Below are positions 11,039-23,200 of a DNA stretch of 64,000 nt, one piece after another; positions within the stretch are counted from its first letter, which is position 1, and the number at the start of each line of letters is the position of its first letter. The notes below the pieces were generated by a model that had not been told where the DNA came from, searched no databases, and saw nothing but the letters and a program-made list of their open reading frames with translations. Made by a program: the position numbers and the translations under genes. Source of the stretch: Pascua guehoae (lineage: Eukaryota > Basidiomycota > Tremellomycetes > Trichosporonales > Trichosporonaceae); NCBI GenBank assembly GCA_001600415.1, contig BCJX01000003.1:2666761-2730760 (forward strand), written 5' to 3'.

Positions 11039-12494
11039 ATGTCCCTCAGCGCATCCTTCCAGCCGGGCAAGGGCCCGATCATCTCGACCATCAAGTCGGT
11101 ATGGTCCTCGCTCAACCTCCCCAACCCTCCAAAGGAGCTCGTCCAGTGGATCCCCGGTGTCAGCCCCCTCTCAACACAGAAGGAGGTCGCCATCGCCATC
11201 ATCACCTATCTCATCGTCATCTTTGGTGGACAGGAGCTCATGCGGTAAGTTTGAACGAGCGGCTCTGACGCCGCTGGCTGGCAGTGGCTCCACGTCGCAT
11301 ATCGACGACCCCCCGGTTCAATGTCCTCTCAAGCGGCCTTCCGCGCCGATGGAGCTCTCAAACTCGGCAGCAGCTCTAACAGATGTCATGAGACCTCTCT
11401 GCGCTGCATCTCGAGAGCTCTGGGCACATGCACGCTGTCCCAGCAGGACGCGTTTTAACGCCGCTGGAGCCTTTCCGACGCGTCGGAGCCTCGATGCCTC
11501 CCGTGGCCTGCCTACTGACATATCTCAGCTCGCGCCCTGCATTCAAGCTCAAGGGTCCCTTCCGCGTCCACAACTTCTACCTCACGACCGGCTCTGGTCT
11601 CCTGCTCCTCTTGATGCTTGAGGACATGTGAGTCACCTAGCGTGCGCCGCTGGACTTGTAGCTGACTCGCCCAGCATCCCACTGTACCTCCGCAACGGCT
11701 TCTACTGGTCCATCTGCCACCCTGCCGCGTTCACCCCGACTCTTGTCACGTACTACATGATCAACTACTACATCAAGTATGTTGAGCTCATCGACACGGT
11801 CTTCCTCGTCCTCAAGAAGAAGCCTCTCGGTTAGTAAAACTGCTTTGTCGCGCAAACATGAGCTTCAAGGGCGTCAATGTTGCGCAACTCTGGCATAAAT
11901 GGGACCCATTCTGACCTCGCAGCCTTCCTCCACGTCTTCCACCACGCCGCCACCGCTGCCCTCTGCTTCACCCAGCTTGAGGGCGCTACCTCGGTTGTAA
12001 GTCGACCTTTTCACGAAAGTGGACCGCACGATTCAGGCTGACTCTGCTAGCAATGGGTCGTTATTGGCCTCAACCTCATGGTCCATGTTATCATGTACTA
12101 CTACTACTTTGCGACCGCCGGCGGTGCCAAGATCTGGGTTAGTCGCCTCTTCGGGCACTCTTATTGCCGAATATTACAACAAGAGTTCAGAGCTGACTTT
12201 ATTTTCCAGTGGAAGCGCTACCTTACCACCATGCAGATCACTCAGTTTGTGATTGACCTGTTCATCACCTACTACGCGACCTCGAACCACTTCTTCTCCA
12301 AGTGGGGCATCAACCTCCCATGGGTCCGTGACTGCACTGGCGGCGAGGGTGCTGCCGTCTTTGGCTGCGGTCTCCTGACCAGCTACCTCTTCCTCTTCAT
12401 TGCCTTCTACCGCAAGACGTACAAGTCTGCGGCCGCCAAGAAGGCCAAGGCGGCTGCCGCTGCTGCTAACAACCACAAGTCCAAGGTGTGTTGA
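11039..12494 (+). CDS. Very-long-chain fatty acid elongase (ELO family)
   Basis: ER condensing enzyme (3-ketoacyl-CoA synthase) for fatty-acid elongation supplying sphingolipids. Exons 11039-11244, 11529-11627, 11675-11829, 11923-11996, 12051-12137 and 12210-12494 give about 301 residues. Hallmarks: KYVELIDTVFLVLKKKPL, the catalytic HVFHH box, NLMVHVIMYYYY, and TMQITQFVIDL, in several hydrophobic segments. The tail is Ala/Lys-rich and ends KSKVC, a KxKxx-type ER retrieval signal. A possible further intron (12486-12534) would move the stop to TAA at 12535 and remove that signal, so I keep the TGA at 12492. Most similar to yeast Elo2/Elo3 in outline, but I cannot say which chain length it serves. 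The start at 11039 follows TTCACC; an in-frame Met 17 codons upstream is less likely. Confidence 0.92.
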
Positions 12495-12847
12495 CACTGT
12501 GTGTTCCCAATATCCATTGGCTGACGTGGTCCAGTAAGCGTCATTGGACACCGCCCTCGAGATATCGATACGGCCACTCGCGGCGTATCGATGGCGAGGA
12601 CAATTGGTCGGTAACGTCCGCATATGCGGCGATTACACCTTGCGACGTCACGTCGAGACTCTCCCAGTCACGATGTGTTTCGTGGGTTCTGCACTCTTCC
12701 CCTCATACAACAACCCCTTTCGTAAACACCTTGCCATTCCACCTCATCCTAAATCTAGCAGCGTATTCTCTTCGCAACACCATAGAGCACAGGAATGATG
12801 CAACGCTGCACTAATACACACACACACATGCTGCTGCTCTATTGCCC

Positions 12848-14003
12848 TCAGTCCTTTTCCTTTGTGCCAAAGCCGCCCGTCAAAGGTGCAGTGGCTACTG
12901 CTTCGAGGTCGTTTGCGTCTTTGATGAGGAATGTGTACCACGCTTCGCCGAGTGGGATGGTGGCCGCGTGCCACAGCGAGTGTGCGTCGAGCGTGCGGAA
13001 AAAGGGGGGAAAGTCGAACAGCTCGAGGCTCATTGCAGCAACAGTGAGTCCGACCAGAATAGTCGGCGTCCATGCCTGTGATGGAACGCGCGAGGCGAGC
13101 GGGTTGCGGGGCGGATATGGCCATGGCCACGACAGGGTGAGGCCGCCAATCTTGAGGGACGGAAACTTGATCTTGAAGCTCAAGCTCCACATGATCCACA
13201 AGACGTGGTTGACGAGACCGAGACACATGGCAAACATGACGTGGTAGCCGTACGGGAAGCGAGGGAGCGACGAGACGTAGACAAAGTGGCCGACGACAAT
13301 GACCGTCACGAGCAAGGTGACGGGCCAGAGGAGAACCGAGCGCGTGCGGGGTGTCTGGAGGCCCATGACACGGATAATGGCGTACAGCAGCCCAAATCCG
13401 ATCGTCATGGTGGCAGAAAAGTAGTCGAGGCGTTCGGTCCAGGGCAGATCTGTGCTTGATCAGTATACCGATACTACGGTGCCCCATGTCGAGGCACTCA
13501 CCACGCGTGTGGAAGACGGCACTCCACAGCCACGTGTTAATCTGGATACACGCCGCGGCGGCCAGCCACGTCCGGAGGCCGTTCTCGGCGCGGATCCCCG
13601 CCCGCACCGCCCGCAGGCCGCGGTAGTGGATCCACAGATTGCCCAGGCTGAAAATGACGCTCGCGGGCTCCTGGGCAATCCAGCGGTAAAATGCCCACTT
13701 GCCGAAAAACTGGTGGTAGGCCTCCTTGCCCGCGTCGGCGTCGTCGGTCAGCCGATGCGCGCACACATAGTTGCACTCGTCGTCGCAATCCCATCCCAGC
13801 AGGCGCAGGTAGGCTGGGATCGGGGGTCCGCCCCCGGGGAGACAGCGGGTCGATACGCAGACGCCGTGGCAGAAGTGGAACGACCCGCTGCGGTCCCCTG
13901 ACGAGGCGAGGGCGGGGGACGCGAGGAGGACGATGAGGGCGGCGAATGTGGCCATGCGAAGGCTGATACCCGCACGCCGCGAGGTGGGTCTCGAACTGGT
14001 CAT
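12848..14003 (-). CDS. PER1: PER1-type GPI-anchor lipid-remodelling protein
   Basis: Two exons (13502-14003, 12848-13449; 52-nt intron) encode 367 residues. Known role: phospholipase A2 acting on GPI-anchored proteins in the ER, removing the sn-2 acyl chain. Visible features: a hydrophobic signal segment (ATFAALIVLLASPALAS), a Cys-rich lumenal part (FHFCHGVCVSTRC, GWDCDDECNYVC), then seven or so membrane spans. Conserved family segments include KWAFYRWIAQEPASVIFSLGN, WSAVFHTRG, PYGYHVMFAM, and DAHSLWHAATIPLG near the end with the two His of the CREST-type hydrolase centre. Met1 or a second Met 16 codons in could start translation; both keep the signal peptide. Convergent with the elongase, whose stop is 353 bp away. 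Confidence 0.93.
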
Positions 14004-14659
14004 GGCGGGGAGTGGTGGGCGGTCGCCTAGATGGGAGTGGTACGCGCGCGTTTTGAGTGATTCTCCTGCGGTACCGTAGTGTTGGGGTCAGGCCGACGAG
14101 TATGAGGACACGGGGTTTGTTGACGTTTTGCTTTCGGTGAGCAACGGATCAATGGGTAGCGACAGTCGAGGGGGAGCACAGGGGCTTTGCCGGTGCTGAA
14201 AAGGATTGTTTTGGCCTGCCGTGCAAGAAACGATTATTACAAGTGAGGGAGTGTAGTGACGAGAAGAGGACGAGGTTGTAGTTTGGAGCTAGTTGAAGTG
14301 GCAGCGGCAGCAGCACACGTCGCTGACGTTTGCTTTTGCTCGGCGCGCGCTGGGCAGGCGGCCAGGCGGGTCGCGCCTGGGAATCAATCGCATCATGACC
14401 AGCCCTGCAGCCGGCGCGTCGGCGCAAACATCCCGGATGGCCGGCCACCTTGCCAGTTGCCAGCCAGGGGCCAGCGACCAACCGCCAACGGTGGCGGTCA
14501 AGGCACGTGCCTCGCTCTGTCCATGGATCCATGCCCTCCACCCTCTGCTGCCAATCTGTCCAATCTATCCAATCCATCTTTCAATATCAAACTCGACTCT
14601 ACACCAGTCTATTCCTCTTCCAACACACCTTTGCCACTCGCTGGCCCCGTCTCACTGTC
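14004..14659. promoter_or_regulatory. Bidirectional promoter region, PER1 / phosphodiesterase
   Basis: 656 bp between divergent genes. I see no gene or clear operator; there is CT-rich sequence shortly before the plus-strand start. Confidence 0.45.
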
Positions 14660-16468
14660 ATGTCCCTCTTTCTCGAGGAACAAAACGATCCTCTACTTCG
14701 ACATGCTCCTCGCGCCGTGCACCATTCACGCGCGTCCAGCGTAGACCGCGATGCCACTGGTCTCGGCCGCTTTGTGGACGCCTACACCTATCGTCCAGGA
14801 GTGAGACGCGGCTGGGTCAAAATCTTTGGATTCAAGGTAGGTAGATGCAATCATCGGCGAGGAACAATACTGCCATCCCTCTACGGTCACAGTTACAGTG
14901 GAGGTGCACTGCTGAGACGTCCAAGTCTAACATTGCAGCTCCCATGGCGCCTTGCCCTCCTCTTCCTCCTGCCGCCCACAGTCATCCTCCTGTCTCTCCT
15001 CACCAACTCGCCTCGACACCCACGACGATCAACAGAGCTCTTGTCCAATGGAACACACCTCTTCCACCCCACGACAATGGTCATTAGCATCGACGGCTTT
15101 CGTCCCGACTATCTCGAAACATACAGCGATCTCCTTCCCAACCTCCGTGCCTTGGGCGAACAGGGTGTGCGCGCCAAGTCGATGCAGCCCGTCTTCCCCT
15201 CGCTCACCTTTCCGAACCACTGGTCGCTCATGACTGGACTCTATCCCGAGAGCCATGGCATTGTGGCCAACGACTTTTACGCTCCCGATCTTGATGCCAG
15301 CTTCTCCTACTCTGCGCCAAATAGCCTGGACGGAGCGTGGTGGGGCGGTGAGCCCATGTGGAGTGTAGCCGAGCGAGGAGGCCAGAGGTCTGCAAATGTC
15401 ATGTGGTGGGTACGGAGCGACATAGATCCCACACTGGATATCGCAAGCTGACCTCAGGCCGGGTCCCACAAGGACCAAGCAAGGCGTCTCGCCGTCTATT
15501 TTTGTGCAGTTCCGCGTCAGTTGCCATCACCCGCACGAACATAACTGACCTGGCAGTCTCTGTCTCCACAGAACAAGCTCCCGATCCTGCTGCACTATTT
15601 TGACATGCCGATCGACACTGCGCCATCGCTCATCCTTGGCTACCTACCCGACGTCGATAAGGCGGGCCACCGAGGCGGCCCGGAATCACAGGAGGTCTCA
15701 GACGCACTCGCTCGCGTAGACAAGTTTGTCGGCTCGCTCGGTGACGCACTCGTCGCCCGAAACTTGACAGATATTGTAAACCTTGTCATTGTGTCGGATC
15801 ACGGCATGGCTCCGACAAGTGGCGAGCGCGTCATCTTCCTGGACGACATTCTCGGCGACGGTTTCAAGGACATCGAGTACCGCGACGGCTGGCCGTCACT
15901 CGGGCTCCGCTTCAAGGAGGGTGCGCCTGTCGACTCGCACCTGAAGACACTGGAGCGCGCGGCCAACGACTCGTTTGCGGTGTACACCCATGAGACAATG
16001 CCGGAGCGGTTTCATTTCAACAGCGGGGACCGTGTCGCGCCAATCTATGTCGTGCCGAAGCTGGGCTGGGTCCTTACGGACCATGTGAGTTTCCAGACAG
16101 GTTATCGTGCGTGTCCTAGTGGCTAACACAGTAGCACGATTATGACCTCCACAATCACAACGGCGTCCTCGACCCCAAGGGGTGCCACGGCTTTGACAAC
16201 ACGGACGCCGAGATGCAGGCAATCTTCTTTGCGACTGGGCCGTTTGTCGAGCGTATGAAGACCAAGGCTGGGTCTTCGGATGGCCAAGGATGGTCGTCTT
16301 TGTCGCCACCGGTCCTCAACTGTGAGTACGACAATGCCTCCATACCATCCTAACACTGCAGCATTTCCCAACCTCCAGATCTTCCCGCTGGTCATGCGCC
16401 TTCTTGGCCTTGAAAACATTACTCCGCCACACAACGGCTCTTTCTCATTCTGGGACACTTACTTGTAG
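14660..16468 (+). CDS. Membrane type I phosphodiesterase / nucleotide pyrophosphatase (ENPP-like)
   Basis: Six exons (14660-14836, 14939-15405, 15458-15515, 15572-16084, 16135-16321, 16362-16468) give about 502 residues. A short cytoplasmic N-terminus is followed by one membrane span (LALLFLLPPTVILLSLL, residues about 64-80), so a type II orientation is expected with the catalytic domain in the lumen or outside. Metal and nucleophile sites are visible: VISIDGFRPDY (Asp), PSLTFPNHWS (catalytic Thr), LPDVDKAGH (Asp, His), VSDHGM (Asp, His), and GCHGFDN near the end. The family hydrolyses nucleotide 5'-phosphodiesters and pyrophosphates; substrate here is unknown. The 58-nt third exon supplies WPGPTRTKQG, the equivalent of the ENPP WPG loop, supporting the splice model. 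Confidence 0.9.
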
Positions 16469-16716
16469 TTTAGAATAGATGGGTGCAAAGTGCTCTGTTT
16501 GTACAGTAGCTCACGACGCAGAATGCGATGACTTTTATGAGATAATCGGCGGTTGTTATCGTATGCCCGTTCTGGTGTCGAAGGCAGCGACTGCTTTCCA
16601 GTACCACACTCTTCTCCTGCCACGGCCAGATGCTACTCAGTCCCGAACCAAATGTCCACAACGGACCAAAGTAGTGAAGTGACATGCCAGTGCTCTCCCC
16701 ATACACCCCACCCGCG
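16469..16716. other. Convergent intergenic gap
   Basis: 248 bp between the phosphodiesterase stop and the COA8-like stop. Nothing recognised. Confidence 0.5.
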
Positions 16717-18136
16717 CTAGCTCCACAACCTCGTCGTATACAGCTTGGCCTGCAACCTGATGCCAGTCCACACGTCGCGCCACCACTCGCGGACCCACTT
16801 CTCCTGCTTTGCCCGGTTTGCAATCTGCCAGTCGCGGTAGAACTGGGTCAGCGCCGCCTCGCGCGCCGCCTCGTCGCCCTCGGGAACCGACGCCAGACGG
16901 TGTTCCAGCTGGGCGTCAAAGTCGGCGTTGGTCGAGGCCTGGCAAGTGTCAGTATTCACGTATAGTGGACAGGGGGCCCGCGCAGGTGTCACGCCGGTAG
17001 ATTGGTGATAAAGGCCGCCGTGTCATACCTCGAGGCGCTGAACATGACTATGTCTTCATGGGGTGTAGCAGCGACACGACCAGCAACTGTAGTTGGGGGC
17101 CACCTATCCAAACTCGCCCAGCAAGACTCGCCCAGCAAGACTCCCAACAAGACTCGCCCAACAAGACTCGCCCAAGACCCGCCCCAACAAGACTCGCCCA
17201 GCAAGACTCGTCCCTCAAGCCCCCGACTTACCCAAAACCGATGGTTGCCCATATCCACCCGCTCCCGATGCATCGTATACGTCATCTCGAGCTCGGCCGC
17301 GCGCGCCGCCCCAGGGCTGGCGTGTACGGGAAACTCGGCGGCGCTGTAGGGCGAGTTGGACGGGCGGCGGTTGCGCTTGGACGCATAGATGATGGGGCGG
17401 ATGTTGGAGAGCGGGTCGGGGCTGCGTGTGAGCTGGGAACCAGGGTGGGAGAGGGTAATGGGGTGTAGAGGGGAGATGCGTGTGTGGTCGAGGAGGATAC
17501 ATGGGTGATACCGATCACGTCGAGCGATAAGACTGGGTTACGCAACGCCAGGTCGAGCGACGAGGTCACAAATAGATGTGCACAGTAGCACCTGAACCAC
17601 ATGATGACCACAATACACCGACTGCCCTTAGGTCGAGGACAGGTGTGCAATACCGATCCCGTCGAGCGATAAGACGGGGTCTGGCAACAGGTCGAGGAAC
17701 TAGGTCACAACTAGATGTGCACAGTAGCACCTGAACCACATGAATGACCACAACAAACACACCGACTGCCCTTAGGTCGAGGACAGGTGCGCAGTACCGA
17801 TCCCGTCGAGCGATAAGACTGGGTCACGCAACACCAGGTCGAGCAGCTAGGTCACAACAAACTCGATGTGCTCAGTATGCACACCTGAACCATAATGACC
17901 AGAGGAAATAAACCGATTGCCCCCCATGCACATACGCCCCCCCCTACCCCCCTGGTGCGTAGGACTCACGGAGCGACGAGGTCGACATCTCCGGCATCGA
18001 CCACCTCTCGCCGCCGCCGGCGTGACGGCGCAGCCAGGGGTTCCGGAGGGACGGGCGCGGCCACAGACGACGACGCACACGCTTGGACGGCGTGGACGGG
18101 CCAGCGCGCAGCGCGGCGCAAGGCGAGGGCGGACAT
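16717..18136 (-). CDS. COA8: COA8/APOPT1-like mitochondrial protein
   Basis: Exons 17970-18136, 17232-17421 and 16717-16938 give about 192 residues. The N-terminus is a likely mitochondrial presequence (MSALALRRAARWPVHAVQA). The mature part has DPLSNIRPIIY, NHRFWASTNADF, an acidic helix, and FYRDWQIANRAKQEKWVREWW. These line up in order with vertebrate COA8 as I remember it (SNLRPVHF, QFWANQNLTF, FYKEFL, YNRDWYKRNF), a factor for cytochrome c oxidase assembly. A 9-nt extra exon within intron 2 is possible, but direct splicing gives the better FWA-x-x-N match. Both introns (548 and 293 nt) are filled with tandem repeats. Family assignment is moderately sure. Confidence 0.72.
17110..17217. repeat. 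14-bp minisatellite inside COA8 intron 2
   Basis: About seven imperfect copies of ACTCGCCCARCAAG in tandem, within the intron at 16939-17231. Confidence 0.85.
17505..17900. repeat. Three tandem copies of a ~145-bp unit inside COA8 intron 1
   Basis: The landmark CCGATCMCGTCGAGCGATAA recurs at about 17511, 17655 and 17797. Each copy also carries an AGATGTGCACAGTAGCACC-like segment and ACCGACTGCCCTTAGGTCG (weaker in the third). All lie inside the intron 17422-17969. Confidence 0.88.
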
Positions 18137-18454
18137 GGTAGCGGAGGTGGGTGGTAGTGGTGGTTCTGACGATGGACAGTGGTAATTAAGCAAGCCTGGA
18201 CTTGGATTGGGATTCTTGAAAGTGTCCCCCCGCTTGGCATTTGGCCATCGGACGGAAAGTCGAATCGGGGAAGAGGGGTTGGTCGGAAAGATCCAATACC
18301 ACCGTGGGAAAATGAACTCTGGAGGGACAATCGGTGCCGTGTGGTGTAAGGTGGTGGTGGTGACTGGAAACCTCCACTTTGTGCGTCTGTTGATTCTCCT
18401 CTGTCGTTTGTTCCTTGCTCCCCATCCACATCTCTCCTACTCTTGGCCGTCACT
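18137..18454. promoter_or_regulatory. Bidirectional promoter region, COA8-like / SWD2
   Basis: 318 bp between divergent starts. No specific element recognised. Confidence 0.45.
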
Positions 18455-19934
18455 ATGAATGGCGCATCACAACCTACCTCCGCGTCCTCCCGGCCACAAC
18501 CCCCTGTGAAACCCCCAGCCGCGCCCCTGTCGAGGGAGTCTTTGGTACGCACTCTGACCTGCACATCCATCATCGTACTCACGCTCGGGTCAGGAAAGCT
18601 TCAAGCCCGCGCGCGTGTTCAAGGACGCCGTAGAGAGTGGATCTTCCTCCAACGCCAAGGAAGCGGCTGATGGAGGGTCGCAACCAAAAGCAGCTCTCCA
18701 GATTACCAGCGTGGCCTTTGACGACAAGGGCGAATACTGCCTGACTGCGGGCGAGGATGACATTTTCCGCGTCTATGACGCAAGAAATGGCAAGTGAGTG
18801 TGCGCTCGTCTCGTCTTCACCACTATGCGCCCATACGGGACTGACACGCTATACGGTCCTGACACGCTAGACACTCGAAGAAGCTGTACTCTAAAAAGTA
18901 CGGCATCAACCATGCGCGCTTCACGCACAGCCATTCCAACGTCGTCCACGCGTCCACAAAGGGCGACCATTCTGTGCGGTACCACTCGGTCCATGAAAAC
19001 AAGTACCTCTCGTACTTTCAAGGCCATACCGGAACGTATGTGCTGCTCATCGTTGCGCGTATCTGCTCTGCTGACTTCTTCCCAGTGTTCGGTCCGTGCA
19101 GATGAACCCAGTCGACGACACGTTCATCTCGGCCGGAGACGATGGCACTGTGCGGTTGTGGGACCTGCGAACATCAGCGTGCAAGGTGTGTACTTGGATC
19201 GACCTGGGCTAGTGCTAACGAGCAGGGCATGGTAAACGACATCGGAGGCTCCACCATTGCCGCATTCGACACGAGCGGCGTCGTCTTTGCCGTGGCCTGC
19301 TCCGACATTCAAGCAGTCATGCTCTACGACTCGACGACTCTGGATGCCGTACGTGCTCACAACCATGCTTGTCGCCTAACTTTAACAGGAGCCCTTTGCT
19401 TCGGCCCCACTTGTTGACATTGCCCTCTCAAACATCTCCATCCCACCCCCTAAACCGACATTCACGTCGCTCTCGTTCTCGGACAATGGTACATACCTCT
19501 TGGTCGGCACGTCCATTGGCGTCCACTACCTCCTCGACGCGTTCGACCTCACACTCCTCCGCCGTCTAGAGGGCCACGGCTCGCTGGGTCAGGCCAGTGG
19601 AGAGGAAGTGTGCTGGACAGCAGACTCGCGCTGGGTCCTCTCTGGATCGCCAGACGGCACCATTGTCGTGTGGGACATTACTCCCCCAAACGGAAAGTAT
19701 GACCCGCCGCCACGCGACCAGCCGGTCCCGTCGCTCAAGCCGTCGACTGTCATTCGCGCGAGCGACGCCCAGCATGTCGCGACGCGGGCGGTGGCCTTCA
19801 ATCCCCGATACTCGTTGATGGCTGTTGGAGGAGAGGAATTTGTGAGTCACTCCAGAGTCGTGCGGTGAATTGTCCTAACTCTCCAGTCGTTTTGGCTCCC
19901 TGCAAGTCAGACTGCAGAGGCGGAAGACTTGTGA
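18455..19934 (+). CDS. SWD2: WD40 protein SWD2 (COMPASS / cleavage-polyadenylation factor)
   Basis: Seven exons (18455-18544, 18594-18793, 18871-19035, 19086-19185, 19226-19348, 19389-19841, 19887-19934) give about 392 residues. WD repeats are visible: ITSVAFDDKGEYCLTAGEDDIFRVYD, VRSVQMNPVDDTFISAGDDGTVRLWD (each quoted as a segment; key residues are the GD/D-x-R-W/Y-D ends), then WVLSGSPDGTIVVWD. SYFQGHTGTV and the ending SFWLP are typical of SWD2/WDR82. The yeast protein sits in the Set1 H3K4 methyltransferase complex and in the cleavage and polyadenylation factor. The Pro/Ser-rich N-terminus is longer than in yeast. All junctions keep phase. Confidence 0.9.
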
Positions 19935-20297
19935 TTGTAGAGACCTTGGATAATTGCAAGCATGTATTCTCATCGTCATCAGACTGATGTATATTTGTCC
20001 ATCCTGGCTGGATAAGCATCTCACTTGCGGCCAGTCATTGGGATTCATTGGTGGAAGTCGCGCAGATTCCACGAGGTCTTGCCCTCAAGCACCCGTCTTG
20101 GGCTCCCCCTAGGTCCAGCCGAGCAAGGCCCGATAGTCAAGGAGCCATACACAGTGGGTTCGCCAGACCCGTCTTGCACTGGTGCCTGCTGCATGCGTCT
20201 GTACATATACATACATTGGGGGGCATCCCCACAAATGAGAAAGAAAAACCCGGCGCCAAAACAAAAGCCGCCCCACCACAAAGACAGAAACGGTCCA
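19935..20297. other. Convergent intergenic gap
   Basis: 363 bp between the SWD2 stop and the transcription-factor stop; nothing recognised. Confidence 0.5.
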
Positions 20298-23200
20298 TTA
20301 CTGCGTAGGCCAGAGCGTGTCGAGCAAATCGAGTGGGAAGGTGGGCCAAACTGCGTCAAACCCAGAAATGTCAATGTTTCCGCTCGCCCACGGCGCTCCT
20401 TCCACGTTGAGCAAGGCGGACGGGTTCATGGTCGTGTCCGGGATGGACGGGACAGATTCTTGCATGCCATCGTGCGGCGCGGGCGGCTTGCTGCTCTGGG
20501 CGTGGGCGTGGGCGGGGTTGAATTGGGCCGATTGCTTGATTGAATGAGCACAGCAGGCAAAAACGCGGGGGGTAGAGGGCAGGGGCCAGGAACGGGTGCT
20601 TACCAGAATACCTCTGATGGTCGTCTTGAGGAGTTCATCCTTTTCACCAACCGATGCCGATATTCCAGAGTCGGACCCGCTCCGGCGACGCTTTTGCGGT
20701 CGTTCTTCAAGCGCAAGGTTGCGGAAGTTGTTTTCGGCCTCTGTACAAACGTCAGTTACTTGTGCGGGAGAAAGCAAGGGGCGGAACACATACCGAGAAG
20801 ACGTTCGAGGACAAAGAGGCTGTTGCGGGCTGCGGGGGAGATCATACTTCGCTGACTGGGAGGTTGGTCACGGTCCATTTCACCCTGGGGGCACAGGCGT
20901 GGACTCACCGGAATGTCTCCACGATACGTTGCATTGCTCGGCGCTTCTCATCCGTCGGCGAGAAGAGCATATCGATACACACCGGCACAGCCTGTCACCG
21001 CATTAGCATATGACACCTGCTGGGCATTCGGCTACTCACGGCCGAAAAGGCGTAGAAGAGTATCAACCAAAAGTTTAACAACACCGGTGCTCGCCGCGTC
21101 GCGAGGTCCAGGAGTCCCAGCACCATTTGCGACGACTGTACGCAGCGCTCCTTGGAGCGTGCGTACCGCGGGTCCTGGTAGCCTCTGAGGAAGAAGGAAC
21201 GGTGAAGGCGGATAAGGCGCGTGTTGGCCGTCACGTTGAGGAAGATCGAGTCGATGACGAGCTGGTAGGAATGTCAACAGCTGGGACAAACAAGAGCCAG
21301 TGCTGGGGTCAGGTTTGACTCACCGAGGTATCAGCGTCTGGCGGGAGCTCGGTAGGGTCGCAAAAGTGTCGGGGTAGGCTGTTTGCGAGCTCTATGATTG
21401 AATCATCCATCCTAGAGCCTGTCAGCAACTACCTGGTTAAGGGTAGTAGGGGTTATCAACGCACGAGAGGATGAACGAGTAGGATGGCGACTTGTGTGAA
21501 GCCATGTGGTCGGTGATCTCGCGATAGAGCATGGCAAACTTGAACCGGAAGATGTGCATGTTGATGGGCTGCGAGTGTCAGCATGGAGATTGCAATGGTG
21601 GAAGAGTATATGCGTACCGTGTAGACTGTCAGGGGGTGAGGGACAGCATGTGGGTCATCGAGCTGGTTGTCATCGAGGTTTGCAGGGAGCACCGTCACGT
21701 TCTGGGACGGGTGAACGCAATCTGACCAATGTCAGCATCCCTCTGCCAACAGTCTGGCCGATAACAACACTCACATGCGGAGCCGTGTGCAATCGCATGG
21801 GACCAGTCGAGGGCGACAAACGTCCACCACAGGCGTCTACCCAGCTCACGCTGGAGGTGACTGCTCCACATATGAGCCCAGGCCTTGCCTGGCCGTTCGG
21901 CATCAAGGCGGTTTAGTCCGAGGTTCTGTGCAATCTTGATCGCCGAGCCTTGTAGGTGTAAGCCCCACAGACCAGTTACCCAGTGACACTGGCACTGCAC
22001 GTACCACATAGAGCCCATGTCGCATCTGCTCCATCCTCTGTGCCATATCCGTAAATGGTCATTAGCGAGATGGCCTGCAGTGACTCAAACGTCTGTCGGT
22101 GTAGGAACCGCGAGCACCAGAGGACGCCCTATGCGGGTCAGTGGGCTGCGCTGACTCTGTTTGCTAGTGCCCATGGTACGCACCTCGGCAGCATGGTACA
22201 GTTGATCTGCAAGAGCCAGCGCGTTGCTAATGCCCGAAAACGACTCGTCAATGGTGCACGACGCGAGGCAAATGACCATGAGATAGGTGCACACAAAGTC
22301 GGCCGAGGGTGCAGCCTGGTCGGCCCAGAACTGGCGGCATTGGCGTATGAACGTAGGGTAGTGAAGACACTGCACCGTCGTCAGTCAACAATACGGGCAG
22401 CAGGTGCACTCGGTGACGCACACGTTGAAACCACTCGACTTTGTCAAAGTAGCGCTGGACAAGGAGCTGGCACGTCTGCTGGTCTGGGAGGAGGGAGAGG
22501 GCTTGTGCCAGGTAGTCTGTCGCGGTGGGGAGGATAAACGAGAGCGGGTGATCGGCAGTGATATTACTCGGCGAGTTTTCGACGCTTTCCACTCGCATCG
22601 TCTTGGCATCCGCGTTGCCGAGATTGCGCAAGGCATTGATGCGGTTGCTCATCTGAAAGTCTTCGAGGGCATACACCATCTCATCGTCGGCAAGGTGCCT
22701 GCGCGAGGTGATTGGCGACGAGGCCAGGTGCGGTGGTGAAGCCGTCCCTCGAGCGTCGCCAGTCATGTCTCCAGGGATGCCGCTCGTCGTACCGCCCTGC
22801 CTCACGCCGGCAGCCAGGTTGGCTTCAAGCGTCCGGACGCGCTCTTGCAGGGCGAGAAAGTTGCGCTCCAGCACCCGGAAATCCTTGGTCAGGACATGGT
22901 CTCTGCAAGCCATGGATGGGTCGGCCGTGTATGACGAGATGGACAGTCGGCGTCTACCCGGTGTCGCAGCCGAAGCTGACTCTGGCATGTCGTATGGATC
23001 CTCAACCTTGGTCGCGGTCACTGGCGTGCACCCCTTGCCATCGTCCCGCAGAGCACATGGCCCGCCTGTGGAGCGTCAGGAATCACTCACTCGCTACCTT
23101 GGACGATGATTCCATCATGTTCACCTGTACTTTTGGTACAAGGTGCATGAACATGTTGTATGCAGTGGGTGAGTCACTTACAGGGAATCCTGCGGTCACC

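Noticed and set aside
10479..11621. Long plus-strand frame over the elongase promoter and first intron
   Set aside because: It passes through poly-C and the first intron of the elongase in another frame; composition is Pro/Ser low-complexity.
17033..17042. 9-nt extra exon in the COA8-like gene
   Set aside because: It would fit splice rules, but direct joining gives a better match to the FWA-x-x-N segment of the family.
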